DNA of 64,000 bases from Streptomyces umbrinus (GTDB taxonomy: Bacteria > Actinomycetota > Actinomycetes > Streptomycetales > Streptomycetaceae): contig NZ_JAUSZI010000002.1 of the NCBI RefSeq assembly GCF_030817415.1, forward strand, positions 806,001-870,000, written 5' to 3'. Under the pieces are notes generated by a model. That model did not search any database. It worked only from the letters and a program-made list of their open reading frames with translations, and was not told where the DNA came from. Below are positions 18,362-26,560 of the stretch, piece by piece. A program made the translations under genes and the position numbers. Each line of letters starts with the position of its first letter. Within the stretch, counting starts at the first letter, position 1.

Positions 18362-19339
18362 CTAGGCCGGCCTGGTCGAGCGGGCGTACTCGGTGGGGGT
18401 CTGGCCGTAGCGCTTCTTGAAGGCCCGGATGAAGTGGCTGCTGTCGGCGAACTGCCAGTGGGCGGCGAGTTCCGAGACGCTCGGTCGGCCGGGTCCGGCG
18501 GTGAGAGCGAGGCGGGCTTGCTCCAGGCGCCGGTGGCGTATGTAGGTGGTCACCGACTCCCCCACCGCGGCGAACGCCCGCTGCAAGGTCCGTACAGAGA
18601 CACGTAGTTCACGCGCCAGCATGGTCGGAGACAGCTCTGGATGGGCGAGATGACTGTCCGCAAGGTCCTTCGCGGCCTGCGCCAGCGAAGGAGCCAGTAA
18701 GGGTTCAGTGTCGTCCAACCGGCTCTGCGCCACCGCCTTGGCCAGTTCGATCAGGGTGCTGTGGGCGGCGTGCACACCGGCCGGACTCAGGTCGGCGATG
18801 GTCTCGTGGACCATGTTCGCGTGCGCCACCAGCAGCCGCACCTCGGGCGATTCGACCGGTCCGGTGATTGTGCGGTTCCCGAGCAACGGTCCGAGCATCG
18901 CAGTGGGCAGGAAGGCGATCTTCGCCGTGGTGTGCGGTGCTGTCTCGAAGGCCGACGGATGTCCGAAGTGCCGCAGGAGGAACTGCCCGGCGGACACGGT
19001 GTGCTCGTCACGCTCGCGCGGGCCGTCCAACGCCCAAGCGCCCTGCCGCACCACGTACATCCGCACCAGATCCTCATCTCCGCGTGGAGTGCCCGCGGTC
19101 CGGGTGGCCGAGGCACCGTGGAGATCGGCGATCGTCACGTCGCTCAGCCTGGCGGCGCGACCCTTGACCCGGAAGTCACCGATCGTGGCGGGGCTGAAGG
19201 CCGGCAGCCTGAAGCCACCGCCGAGTTGCGTCTCCCAGCCGCGCCGGAAGGCGTCGAGCCCTCGCGATGCGGCGCCCGGGACCGTGGAGTCCAGATGGAA
19301 CGCCCCGTGCGACACATCGGCCCTAGCTCCAGTACTCAT
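18362..19339 (-). CDS. AraC-family transcriptional regulator (TTA codon)
   Basis: A 325-residue regulator with an N-terminal AraC-binding-like domain (residues 1-190) and a C-terminal AraC HTH (about 225-322). The HTH reads LARELRVSVRTLQRAFAAVG, then VSELAAHWQFADSSHFIRAF and KKRYGQTPTEYAR. The start at 19339 follows a GGAAGG site. Codon 214, at 18698-18700, is TTA (Leu in the run EPLLAPSLAQ), so translation probably depends on bldA tRNA. A damaged copy of this gene lies at 26260-26470. It may regulate the biosynthetic genes to its right; this is inferred. Confidence 0.9.
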   Translation of the reverse strand: MSTGARADVSHGAFHLDSTVPGAASRGLDAFRRGWETQLGGGFRLPAFSPATIGDFRVKGRAARLSDVTIADLHGASATRTAGTPRGDEDLVRMYVVRQGAWALDGPRERDEHTVSAGQFLLRHFGHPSAFETAPHTTAKIAFLPTAMLGPLLGNRTITGPVESPEVRLLVAHANMVHETIADLSPAGVHAAHSTLIELAKAVAQSRLDDTEPLLAPSLAQAAKDLADSHLAHPELSPTMLARELRVSVRTLQRAFAAVGESVTTYIRHRRLEQARLALTAGPGRPSVSELAAHWQFADSSHFIRAFKKRYGQTPTEYARSTRPA

Positions 19340-19374
19340 CGCCTTCCGATCCCTCTCGCATGCGTTGCTCCAAC

Positions 19375-19445
19375 GACCGCCCGCGGCACGGATGTTCCGT
19401 CCGGATGCCGATGTTGTTCGAGTGCATGGCGTGTCGACCTTCCTG
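19375..19445. repeat. AraC upstream region duplicated at 26395-26465
   Basis: The leader of the AraC gene contains gcggcacggatgttccgt followed by ccggatgccgatgttgttcg. A close copy lies immediately upstream of the second AraC gene. Direct GGATG half-sites 13 bp apart could be regulator contacts. Confidence 0.5.
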
Positions 19446-19700
19446 GACTTCGGTGGGAGGAGCAAAACCCCGGCGGTTTTGGGCGTGGCGCATACGAGGA
19501 CGCCGGAACGCCCTTCCCGTGGCCTGCCCGTCATTCCCGGCAGGTCGGCAGCCGTCCACTTGCTCACGGGGGGCCTCTCGTCTCAGTCGGCGCCATGTCC
19601 GTTGCTGGGCAACCGAGTTGTCGCGGAACGCGGGGGCCCGTGCCGCACCGTTTCCGTGACAACCAGTGGACGACAGCCGGCAGCGCGGATGAAGGACCCG

Positions 19701-19731
19701 CTCAACCACTGAATGACAGTCAGTGGTTGAG
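19701..19731. promoter_or_regulatory. Perfect 12-bp inverted repeat (operator or element end)
   Basis: CTCAACCACTGA and TCAGTGGTTGAG are exact reverse complements separated by seven bases (atgacag). The site lies between the AraC gene and the MmyB-type regulator remnant. No intact gene starts close by, so it may be the operator of the decayed regulator. Confidence 0.55.
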
Positions 19732-19769
19732 GTGGCTCAACGGACTGCGCGTCGCCGGGCGACATGCTC

Positions 19770-20058
19770 GCGGTGCCCGGCGGGAGGCGCTGCAGCCGGA
19801 GGACGTGGGGCTGCGCTGCGGAACATGTCTGCGCGCCCGCGAGCTGCGAAAGGGAGAAGTGGCAGAACTGTGCGACCTGTCGGCCGACTACTTCGTCCGC
19901 CTGGAGCTCGGCAGCGGCCGCAGCCGTCCCAACAGACGGCGGCGGCCATCCCCCGCGGGCCGCGCCTCGCTCCGGACGAACGCGATCACTTGTTCCTGTT
20001 GTGCGGGCACTGCACACCGCAGCGGCTCGGCTACGGCTACGGCTACGGCTACGGCTAC
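19770..20058 (+). pseudogene. Remnant of a MmyB-type XRE regulator
   Basis: Two frames carry pieces of a helix-turn-helix regulator. One reads ELRKGEVAELCDLSADYFVRLELGSGRS (recognition helices), and after a frameshift the other reads LAPDERDHLFLLCGHCTP. In intact relatives, such as the gene at 61358-62251 in this window, these lie in one frame. Five exact copies of GGCTAC at 20029-20058 follow directly and end the similarity. The gene is broken and truncated. Confidence 0.65.
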
Positions 20059-20125
20059 GCAGCGAGCCCGGTCGCGGACCCGCCCGTCTCGTGAGCCCAC
20101 TACGACAAGCCGGCCCCGCTCTCGA

Positions 20126-21373
20126 CTACCCCTTGCGGCGAGTCGCGATCAACGGCAGGTGCTTGATCCCCGCGATGAAATTCGAGTGCAGGTGTACCGG
20201 TTCACTCGCCGGCTCGAAGTGCTCGAACTGGGCGAAGAGTTCCTGGAAGAACTCCTCCAACGTGATCCTGACCAGGGCGTGGCCGAGGCAGAAGTGCGGA
20301 CCGACGCCGAAGGCCAGGTGCCGCCGAGCGTTGCGGCGTATGTCGAAGGTGTACGGGTCCGGGAACACGCTCGCGTCCCGGTTCGCCGAGCCGATCCACG
20401 CGGCGACCGCCTCCCCCGCGCGGACCGTGACCTTGCCGAGTTGGACGTCGTGCGTGGCGTAGCGGATGAAGTGGCTGGTCGGTGAGGACCAGCGCAGCGC
20501 TTCCTCGATCCCGCTGTCCAGCAGCTCCGGATGCTCGGCCCAGGCGGCGTACGTGTCGGTGGCGGTCAACTCGGCCAGGGCCGCGTTCGGTACGTGCGGT
20601 GTCGTGGCGTCCGCGCCGAGCAGCAGGCTGTAGCAGTTCGAGACGATTTCGCCCGCGGTCAGCGGTCCTCCGCCGTCTTCGAACTCCATCGTGGACAGTA
20701 CGTCGATCAGGTCGCCGGTGCCGCCGCCCTGGCGCTTCGCCACGGCGTCCTGCAAGCAGGCGAACAACTCCCGGTGCGCCCGGTGCAGTGTGGCCTGCGC
20801 GCCCTCAGGCCGGACGAACTCGGGATCGTCCGGCGCGACGGCCTGGGTGGCGAGGAACGTCAGGTGGGACCAGTCGTCGCGATCGAGGCCCATGAGTGTC
20901 CCGATCACCGCCATCGGCAACTGGTCGGTCAGCGCGCCGAAGTCGAACGGCTCACCGTCGACGATCTCGGCGAAGAGACGACGGACCTCGTCGCGGATCA
21001 CACCGCGATGCCCCTCCACCGCACGGCCGTTGAGCGCACGCTGGATCGGTGCGCGCATGCGTGTGTGCCGTGGCGGATCGGTCGCGGGAAGTTGCTTCCC
21101 GCCGGCCGGATCCTTCCTCCCCAACAGGTTCAGCAGCGTGCCGTGTTCGGAGGTGAATGCGGTGTGGTCCCGCAACACCTTCGCCACATCGTCGTAGGCC
21201 GTGGCCGACCAGAATCCCAGGTCCGGACGTAACTGCTGCCAGTGCACGGGGTCGTGGGTGCGCATGGCGAGCCAGATCGCATGCGGGTCGCCCTCCGCGT
21301 GCACGACGGGATCGACCAGATCCACCTTCTCCAGGTCGATCGCTTCGTCTCCGGTCGGGTGTGTCAGTCGCAT
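20126..21373 (-). CDS. Cytochrome P450 (probable aminoacyl-carrier-protein hydroxylase)
   Basis: A 415-residue soluble bacterial P450. The I-helix is LLLGADATTPHVPNAAL, where the usual acidic residue of (A/G)Gx(D/E)T is Ala. The ExxR is EEALRW and the haem-binding loop is FGVGPHFCLGH. The start overlaps the stop of the NRPS didomain by 10 bases, so the two are co-translated. In NovH/NovI- and NikP1/NikQ-type pairs, an adenylation-thiolation protein loads an amino acid that the partner P450 hydroxylates at the beta carbon. That role is the best guess here. Direct recognition of the substrate is not possible from sequence. Confidence 0.85.
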   Translation of the reverse strand: MRLTHPTGDEAIDLEKVDLVDPVVHAEGDPHAIWLAMRTHDPVHWQQLRPDLGFWSATAYDDVAKVLRDHTAFTSEHGTLLNLLGRKDPAGGKQLPATDPPRHTRMRAPIQRALNGRAVEGHRGVIRDEVRRLFAEIVDGEPFDFGALTDQLPMAVIGTLMGLDRDDWSHLTFLATQAVAPDDPEFVRPEGAQATLHRAHRELFACLQDAVAKRQGGGTGDLIDVLSTMEFEDGGGPLTAGEIVSNCYSLLLGADATTPHVPNAALAELTATDTYAAWAEHPELLDSGIEEALRWSSPTSHFIRYATHDVQLGKVTVRAGEAVAAWIGSANRDASVFPDPYTFDIRRNARRHLAFGVGPHFCLGHALVRITLEEFFQELFAQFEHFEPASEPVHLHSNFIAGIKHLPLIATRRKG

Positions 21374-23190
21374 GCCCGGTCTCCCTCGTGGTCCTCGTCG
21401 GATGATTCGGCGGACGATCGGGGGTGCGCGGCGACCGTCTCGGCCAGTCCGGCCACCGTGGGGTTCTCGAAGAACAGGCGGGCCGCCGGTACGTCGACCG
21501 CCAGTTCGCCGCGGAGTCGGGCGAGGACGTCGGCGGCGATGAGCGAGTTGCCGCCGATGGCGAAGAGGTCGTCGTGGATGCCGACCTGTTCGACCGCCAG
21601 AGCATCGGCGAAGACAGCGGCCAGCTTCGTCTCGACCGGCGTCCTCGGTGACTCGTAGGCGGTGTCGACGGCGCGTGGCACGAGCTTCGGCGCCGGTAGC
21701 GCCGTACGGTCGGTCTTGCCCGCCCGGTTCAACGGGAACTCGGGGACCATCGTGATCGCGGCGGGGACCATGTACCGCGGCAACCGGTGGCGGAGCGCTC
21801 GGCGCAGTTCGGTGGCCAAGTCGGCCAGGTTCTCGTCCGGGAGTTCCGGGAGTTCCGCGACGACATAGGCGACGAGGACCTTCTCGCCCGGTGTGACGTC
21901 TTCCCGGGCGATCACGACGGCCTCCGACACACCGGGCTGGTCGGTCAGCGCGGCCACGATCTCGCCGGGCTCGATCCGGTGCCCGGCGATCTTCACCTGG
22001 TCGTCGACGCGGCCGCGGAACTCCATCACGCCGCTCCAGCCGCGACGGACCACATCCCCGACCCGGTACATCCGTTCGCCCGGCACGAACGGATCGGGCA
22101 GGAAGCGCCGCTCGGTCAACTCCGGACGGTGCAGGTAACCGCGCGCGAGCCCGGCTCCGCCGGTGTACAGCTCACCCCACTCCCCTTCGGGAACCGGCCG
22201 CAGGCCCTCGTCCAGGATGTACACGCGTGTACCGGCGATCGGCGTACCGATCGGAACTGTCCCGCTGACCTGGCGGGTGACCGTATGGGATGTCGTGAAG
22301 CAGGTGTTCTCCGTCGGGCCGTAACCATTGACCATCCGGACCTTCGGGTGGGCACGCCGTACGCGGTTGACGTGGGCCGGTGAGAGCACGTCGCCGCCTG
22401 CGACGAGTTGGCGAAGACCGCCGAGGCTGTCCACGTGGCGGTCCACCATGCGGTGGAACAGTCCGGCGGTTAGCCAGAGCGTCGTGATCCTCTCCCGCCG
22501 GAGGCACTCCGCCAGTTCGGGCAGCGACAACGGGCCGGGTGGATGGATGACCAGGCAGCCACCGTTCAGCAGGGCTCCCCAGATCTCGAACTCGGACGGG
22601 TCGAACGTCAGCGCGCACAGCTGGAGAAAGGTCTGGTCGGAGCCGAACTCGATCCACTCGGCGTGGTGCACGAGCCGGACCACGCCGCGGTGCGGCACGG
22701 CCACTGCCTTCGGATGACCGGTCGAACCCGAGGTGTAGCGCACGTAGGCCAGCCCGTCGGCCGACCCGCTGGGCGGAAGTGGCGCGGCACCAGGGACCTC
22801 GGGGCCGTCCACATCGAGCACGGTCACGCCGAGATGGGGCAGTTGCCCGAGAAGGGGCCGGTGGGTGAGCAGGACACGGGCGTCCGCGTGGTCGAGCATG
22901 AACCGCAGCCGCAGGGCGGGCTCGTCCGGATGCAGCGGGAGGTACGCGGCTCCTGCCTTCAGCACACCGAGCAGAGCGACGATCATCTGGAAGGAGCGCT
23001 CGACGCATACACCGACGATGTCCTCCGGCCCGACGCCGACGTCTCGCAGCCGGTGTGCCAGGTGTTCGGCCCGCAGATCCAACTGCCGATAGGTCATCTC
23101 CTCACCGCGGAAGCGCAGCGCCGTCGCCGTGGGTGCGGACCGCACGCGATCGGCGAACAGCTCGGTGATCGTGACGTCCTTCATCGGCAT
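21364..23190 (-). CDS. NRPS adenylation-thiolation didomain
   Basis: A roughly 608-residue stand-alone module that activates an amino acid as AMP ester and tethers it to its own carrier domain. The adenylation domain (about 1-500) has YTSGSTGHPKAVAVPH (A3), NGYGPTENT (A5), GELYTGG (A6), YRVGD (A7), FRGRVDDQVKIAGHRIEPGE (A8) and NRAGKTDR (A10). The thiolation domain near residue 560 has FAIGGNSL with the phosphopantetheine Ser. A hand-read specificity code is D-P-F-W-V-G-G-C-F-K, closest in style to aliphatic codes (D-A-F-W-x-G-G-T-F-K). No condensation or thioesterase domain is present. ATG 23190 or 23184 are both plausible starts. Confidence 0.88.
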   Translation of the reverse strand: MPMKDVTITELFADRVRSAPTATALRFRGEEMTYRQLDLRAEHLAHRLRDVGVGPEDIVGVCVERSFQMIVALLGVLKAGAAYLPLHPDEPALRLRFMLDHADARVLLTHRPLLGQLPHLGVTVLDVDGPEVPGAAPLPPSGSADGLAYVRYTSGSTGHPKAVAVPHRGVVRLVHHAEWIEFGSDQTFLQLCALTFDPSEFEIWGALLNGGCLVIHPPGPLSLPELAECLRRERITTLWLTAGLFHRMVDRHVDSLGGLRQLVAGGDVLSPAHVNRVRRAHPKVRMVNGYGPTENTCFTTSHTVTRQVSGTVPIGTPIAGTRVYILDEGLRPVPEGEWGELYTGGAGLARGYLHRPELTERRFLPDPFVPGERMYRVGDVVRRGWSGVMEFRGRVDDQVKIAGHRIEPGEIVAALTDQPGVSEAVVIAREDVTPGEKVLVAYVVAELPELPDENLADLATELRRALRHRLPRYMVPAAITMVPEFPLNRAGKTDRTALPAPKLVPRAVDTAYESPRTPVETKLAAVFADALAVEQVGIHDDLFAIGGNSLIAADVLARLRGELAVDVPAARLFFENPTVAGLAETVAAHPRSSAESSDEDHEGDRACD

Positions 23191-23314
23191 CCCCGCTTCA
23201 TCGATGTCCCTGCCTCCACGGACGAAGTCGGCGCGGCCGGTCGGATGAGGTTGTCGCACAGCCGACTCAACCAACGACCGGACGAAGGGCACATACTCCG
23301 GTGGTGCGGATCCA

Positions 23315-23326
23315 TACGCATGCGTA
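23315..23326. promoter_or_regulatory. Palindromic operator candidate between NRPS and LysR genes
   Basis: TACGCATGCGTA is a perfect 12-bp palindrome inside a longer CATACGCATGCGTACGCATG run. It lies in the divergent promoter region of the NRPS-P450 operon and the LysR gene, where a LysR regulator would bind. Confidence 0.5.
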
Positions 23327-23396
23327 CGCATGTCTCGGAGGAACGACCGTGCAGCCGCCAACTCATGCCGACCAGCGCATACTTGGTCGCCCTAAC

Positions 23397-24307
23397 ATGC
23401 CCCCCCGCATGCAACTGGACCTGAATCTCATGGCGGTGCTGGATGCCCTCCTGGAGGAGGGCAGTGCCACAGGGGCTGCAGTACGGCTACGACTGTCCGC
23501 TCCGGCCACGAGCCGCAGCCTCGGCCGGATCCGCCGGATCCGCCGACTCACCGGGCACCAGATCCTGGTCCGCACAGGCCGGATCATGACACCGACGCCT
23601 TACGCCCTGAAAATTCGTGACGAGGTGCACTACCTCGTCGAACAGTCGCGCGCGATCCTCGAACCGAAGCGCGCGCTGAATCTCGGCACCCTGCAGAGAG
23701 CTTTCACCGTCCGGGGAAACGACGCCCTCACAACGGCGATCGCTCCCCATCTCCTCGCAGCGATCCAACAAGCTGGACGTGGCCTGTCCGTGCGGCTGCT
23801 GGCGGAGACCGACATCGACACCAACGATTTGCGGCACGGCACGGTCGATCTGGAGATCAGCTCGACCATGCCGGTCCTGCCGGAGATCAACCATGAAACG
23901 CTCGGTGACGACCGGCTCGTGGTCGCGTTCCGCCCCGACCATCCCTGCGCAGGGACCCGATCGACGTTGCCCTGAATAGCCTCGGCTTGCGGCGCAGAGT
24001 TGTTGCATCCGCCCCCACCAGCACTGCGGCACTGCGGCACTGCGGCACTGCACATCTTCAGCCAGAGCGAGTTGCTCGTCGTGGTGTCCGAGCGGATGTG
24101 CCGGCCGACGCTTGCGGACTCCGCATCAGCACGCCACCGTTTGACCTCGCACCCGTGCCGGTGACCCTGGCCTGGCACCAGCGTTACGACAACGACCAGG
24201 CCCACGCGTGGCTCCGCGCTCAGGTACGCGACTCTTTCGCCGCCTTCCTCGGGCACCGGTTCACGACAGGCGTCGACGCGGCCGAAGCGGGGCCGGCCGA
24301 CGTCTGA
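23397..24307 (+). pseudogene. LysR-family regulator, frameshifted
   Basis: The N-terminal half is intact: a winged HTH (MQLDLNLMAVLDALLEEGS, AVRLRLSAPATSRSLGRIRR, ILVRTGRIMTPTPYAL) followed by part of the effector domain to FRPDHPCAG. A stop follows at 23975. The rest continues in other frames, e.g. DPIDVALNSLGLRRRVVASA, then APVPVTLAWHQRYDNDQAHAW ending at 24307. Four 8-bp units (gcactgcg) at 24021-24052 have expanded inside the coding region, and 8 is not a multiple of three. A 9-bp in-frame duplication (GCCGGATCC) also disturbs the HTH region. The regulator is presumably dead or truncated. Confidence 0.75.
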
Positions 24308-24386
24308 ACAGCGGCGTGGCGTGACCCGGTGGCGCGCACCGGGGGTCAAATGCATACGGGTAAATCTCTCATTGACTATATTGCAT

Positions 24387-24415
24387 TTGAAGCAAGCGAC
24401 GGCTGCTCGTAGTGT
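24387..24415 (+). promoter_or_regulatory. Vegetative-type promoter of the flavin monooxygenase
   Basis: A -35 element TTGAAG and a -10 element TAGTGT are separated by exactly 17 bp, fitting Streptomyces HrdB-type promoters. It lies in an unusually AT-rich stretch. A GCATACG motif just upstream recurs at other cluster promoters. Transcription would start about 35-40 bases before the TTG start codon at 24459. Confidence 0.5.
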
Positions 24416-24458
24416 CGAGACGTGTCTCCGGGCCATACCGCACTAAGGAGTAAAGAAG

Positions 24459-25568
24459 TTGTCCAGGAAATCCACGATAGTCGTCGGTGGCGGCCTTGTA
24501 GGGCTGACAGCAGCAGTCTCCCTCAAGCTCATCGGCCACGAAGTCATCGTGCTGGAAAAGGCACCGCAGATTCGGGCCGTCGGCGCCGGAATCGGCCTGT
24601 GGGCCAACGCGTTGCGAGAGTTCGACCACCTCGGCATCGGCCCGGAAATCCGCGACATGGGCATCGAGCACAACATGTGGTTCTTCAACCCTGCCGGCGA
24701 TCCGGTCCGCGCTCCTGGTTACACCGACAGGGATCACCAGTTCCTGCTCGTACCGCGCCCCGAGTTGAACAACCTCTTGGCCGACACCATCGGTCGCGAC
24801 CGAATCCGCCTCGACGCCCACGTGACCGGATATACCGAGACCGGATCGGACGTCGTCGTGCACCTCGCCAACGGCGAGACACTTCGCACGGATCTACTGA
24901 TCGGCTCGGACGGCGTCCACTCAAATGTGCGCAAGCAGCTGGTGCCGGGAAGCGACGCCGTACCACACTCCGGCCACTACTCCTGGCGTGCGATCGTGCC
25001 GACGGGCAATCAAAACTCAGAGCCCACCGTACTCACCGTCGGCCACCGCCGAACCCGCGGCGGGTACGCGAGGATCGCTCGTGATCGGGCCATGTGGATG
25101 GTCAACCAGTTCGATGCCGGGCCGCTCACCGGAAGCAAGCGCGAACGGGCACTGGAGCGCGCACGGAATCTGACTGAGGCGGGATGGAACGACGACCTCC
25201 TGTCCATGATCGCCGAAACGCCGGAGGAATCCATCCTGGAGAACCAGGTCACGCTGGTCCCGGAACTGCCCCATTGGACCAGCGCGCGCGTCGCTCTGAT
25301 TGGCGACGCCGCGCACGGACTGTCCCCCCACATCGCTTCCGGCGGCACTCTCGGCATCGAGGACGTCGGCGTCCTGCGCAGCATCCTGACAGCCGAGGCC
25401 GACCTGGAAAAGGCCCTCACCACCTACGAGCACACCCGCAGCGCCCGCTTCGACACGGTACGCGAGCACTCCACCGCCGTCGAACATGCCGGCGACGCAG
25501 TCGAATTCGCGCAACGCTACGCCACGTTCAGCCACTGGATGCTCACCACGGCACCTGCTACCCCATAA
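24459..25568 (+). CDS. FAD-dependent monooxygenase (PhzS/salicylate hydroxylase-like)
   Basis: A 369-residue class A flavoprotein hydroxylase. It shows STIVVGGGLVGLTAAVSLKL (GxGxxG), the DG motif LIGSDGVHSNVRKQLV, and RVALIGDAAHGLSPHIASGG. The start is TTG, set by a strong AAGGAG seven bases upstream. Single-component enzymes of this fold hydroxylate aromatic rings, and PhzS of Pseudomonas modifies phenazine carboxylates this way, so a role in tailoring the phenazine made by the operon at 27560-32997 is plausible. The DedA gene follows 66 bases downstream on the same strand. Confidence 0.85.
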   Translation: MSRKSTIVVGGGLVGLTAAVSLKLIGHEVIVLEKAPQIRAVGAGIGLWANALREFDHLGIGPEIRDMGIEHNMWFFNPAGDPVRAPGYTDRDHQFLLVPRPELNNLLADTIGRDRIRLDAHVTGYTETGSDVVVHLANGETLRTDLLIGSDGVHSNVRKQLVPGSDAVPHSGHYSWRAIVPTGNQNSEPTVLTVGHRRTRGGYARIARDRAMWMVNQFDAGPLTGSKRERALERARNLTEAGWNDDLLSMIAETPEESILENQVTLVPELPHWTSARVALIGDAAHGLSPHIASGGTLGIEDVGVLRSILTAEADLEKALTTYEHTRSARFDTVREHSTAVEHAGDAVEFAQRYATFSHWMLTTAPATP

Positions 25569-25634
25569 CCGCCTCCAAGAATTGGGGAATCATTCGTGGA
25601 GTTCCGCATCCGTACGACAGGAGGCGCGTAGCAC

Positions 25635-26255
25635 ATGCCGGACTGGATAAACCTCGCGGAGTCTTTGATAGCGTCACCCACACTCTACGCCGTACTCATT
25701 GCGGTATCCCTACTCGACTCTTTCCTCCCGTTGATCCCGAGTGAACCCGTCGTGATCATCGCAGGCATCGCCGGCGCAACCGGGCAGACGAATATCATGC
25801 TTGTCATTGCCTCTACGACGGCCGGTGCCTTTCTCGGCGACCTCGTTCCCTACTCCATCGGCCGGTTGATGGGGGAACGCGCACTAAAGCGCCTGCCAGT
25901 TGGCACCAAACGCCGGAAGGCGTATGACCGGTTCGAGCGCGAGCTGGAATTACGCGGCGGTTTTGTGCTCGTCTCCACGCGATTCATTCCGGTCGGACGC
26001 TATCTCGCCACGGGAACGGCGGGGGTGGTGAGATACCCGCTGCGCAGGTTCATGTTGTACGTTGCGATTTCCACCTCCACGTGGAGTGCTTATACCGCAC
26101 TGTCGGGATACCTCGGTGGCGTCTTCTTCCAGGAGAACACGCTCCTTTCCATCGCAGTCGGCGTCGGGTTCGCGCTCGCGGTAACCGGCGCGGTGGAGTT
26201 CTCACGGTATGTTCGACGCCGCAACAATCCTGCACACCCCGTACAGAGGCACTGA
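25635..26255 (+). CDS. DedA/VTT-family membrane protein (TTA codon)
   Basis: A 206-residue membrane protein of the DedA (SNARE-associated, VTT) family, proposed lipid scramblases or proton-dependent transporters that also affect resistance to membrane-active compounds. PLIPSEPVVIIAGIAG and the FVLVSTRFIPVGRYLATGTAG region with the conserved R-x-x-P-x-x-R are diagnostic. Four or five hydrophobic segments are visible. An AGGAGG site precedes the ATG. Leu codon 106, at 25950-25952, is TTA, suggesting bldA control. Location beside the monooxygenase suggests a role in self-protection, which is an inference. Confidence 0.85.
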   Translation: MPDWINLAESLIASPTLYAVLIAVSLLDSFLPLIPSEPVVIIAGIAGATGQTNIMLVIASTTAGAFLGDLVPYSIGRLMGERALKRLPVGTKRRKAYDRFERELELRGGFVLVSTRFIPVGRYLATGTAGVVRYPLRRFMLYVAISTSTWSAYTALSGYLGGVFFQENTLLSIAVGVGFALAVTGAVEFSRYVRRRNNPAHPVQRH

Positions 26256-26259
26256 GTTG

Positions 26260-26470
26260 ACGCGCCGGCATCGGCGGAGACAGCTCAGGATCTGGCGAGA
26301 TGGCTGTCGGAAAGGTCCCTCGTGGCCTGAGCCGGCGCCGGCGCCGGGTCCGGGTCCGGGTCCGGGTCCACATCGTCGAACCGGCTCTCCGCGCGGCAAC
26401 ACCGGCTTGTGGCGCGGATGTTCTGTTCGGATGCCGCTGTGGTTCAAGTGCCGGGCGTACCGATCAACCT
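26260..26470 (-). pseudogene. Fossil of an AraC gene duplicated from 18362-19339
   Basis: The stretch 26264-26340 aligns with positions about 18620-18690 inside the AraC gene. The segment tcgaaccggctctccgc corresponds to 18715-18735, and 26395-26465 matches the leader at 19375-19445. Order and orientation are the same, but most of the coding region is deleted and no frame is open. An array of cgggtc hexamers (about 26345-26370) fills one junction. It is a decayed duplicate. Confidence 0.6.
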
Positions 26471-26560
26471 AGGCTCCGGCGGTAGGGCAAACCCGAGCAG
26501 TTCCGGGCCCTGTTGCATACGAAAGACGAGAGACTCGTGAACCAAGAGAGTTCGACCCGC

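Noticed and set aside
19467..19483. AAAACC/GGTTTT hairpin as terminator
   Set aside because: The stem is short and AT-rich, with no gene ending nearby; chance is a sufficient explanation.
24021..24052. Possible CRISPR-like repeat
   Set aside because: The units are only 8 bp and directly adjacent with no spacers, so this is a slippage repeat inside the LysR gene.
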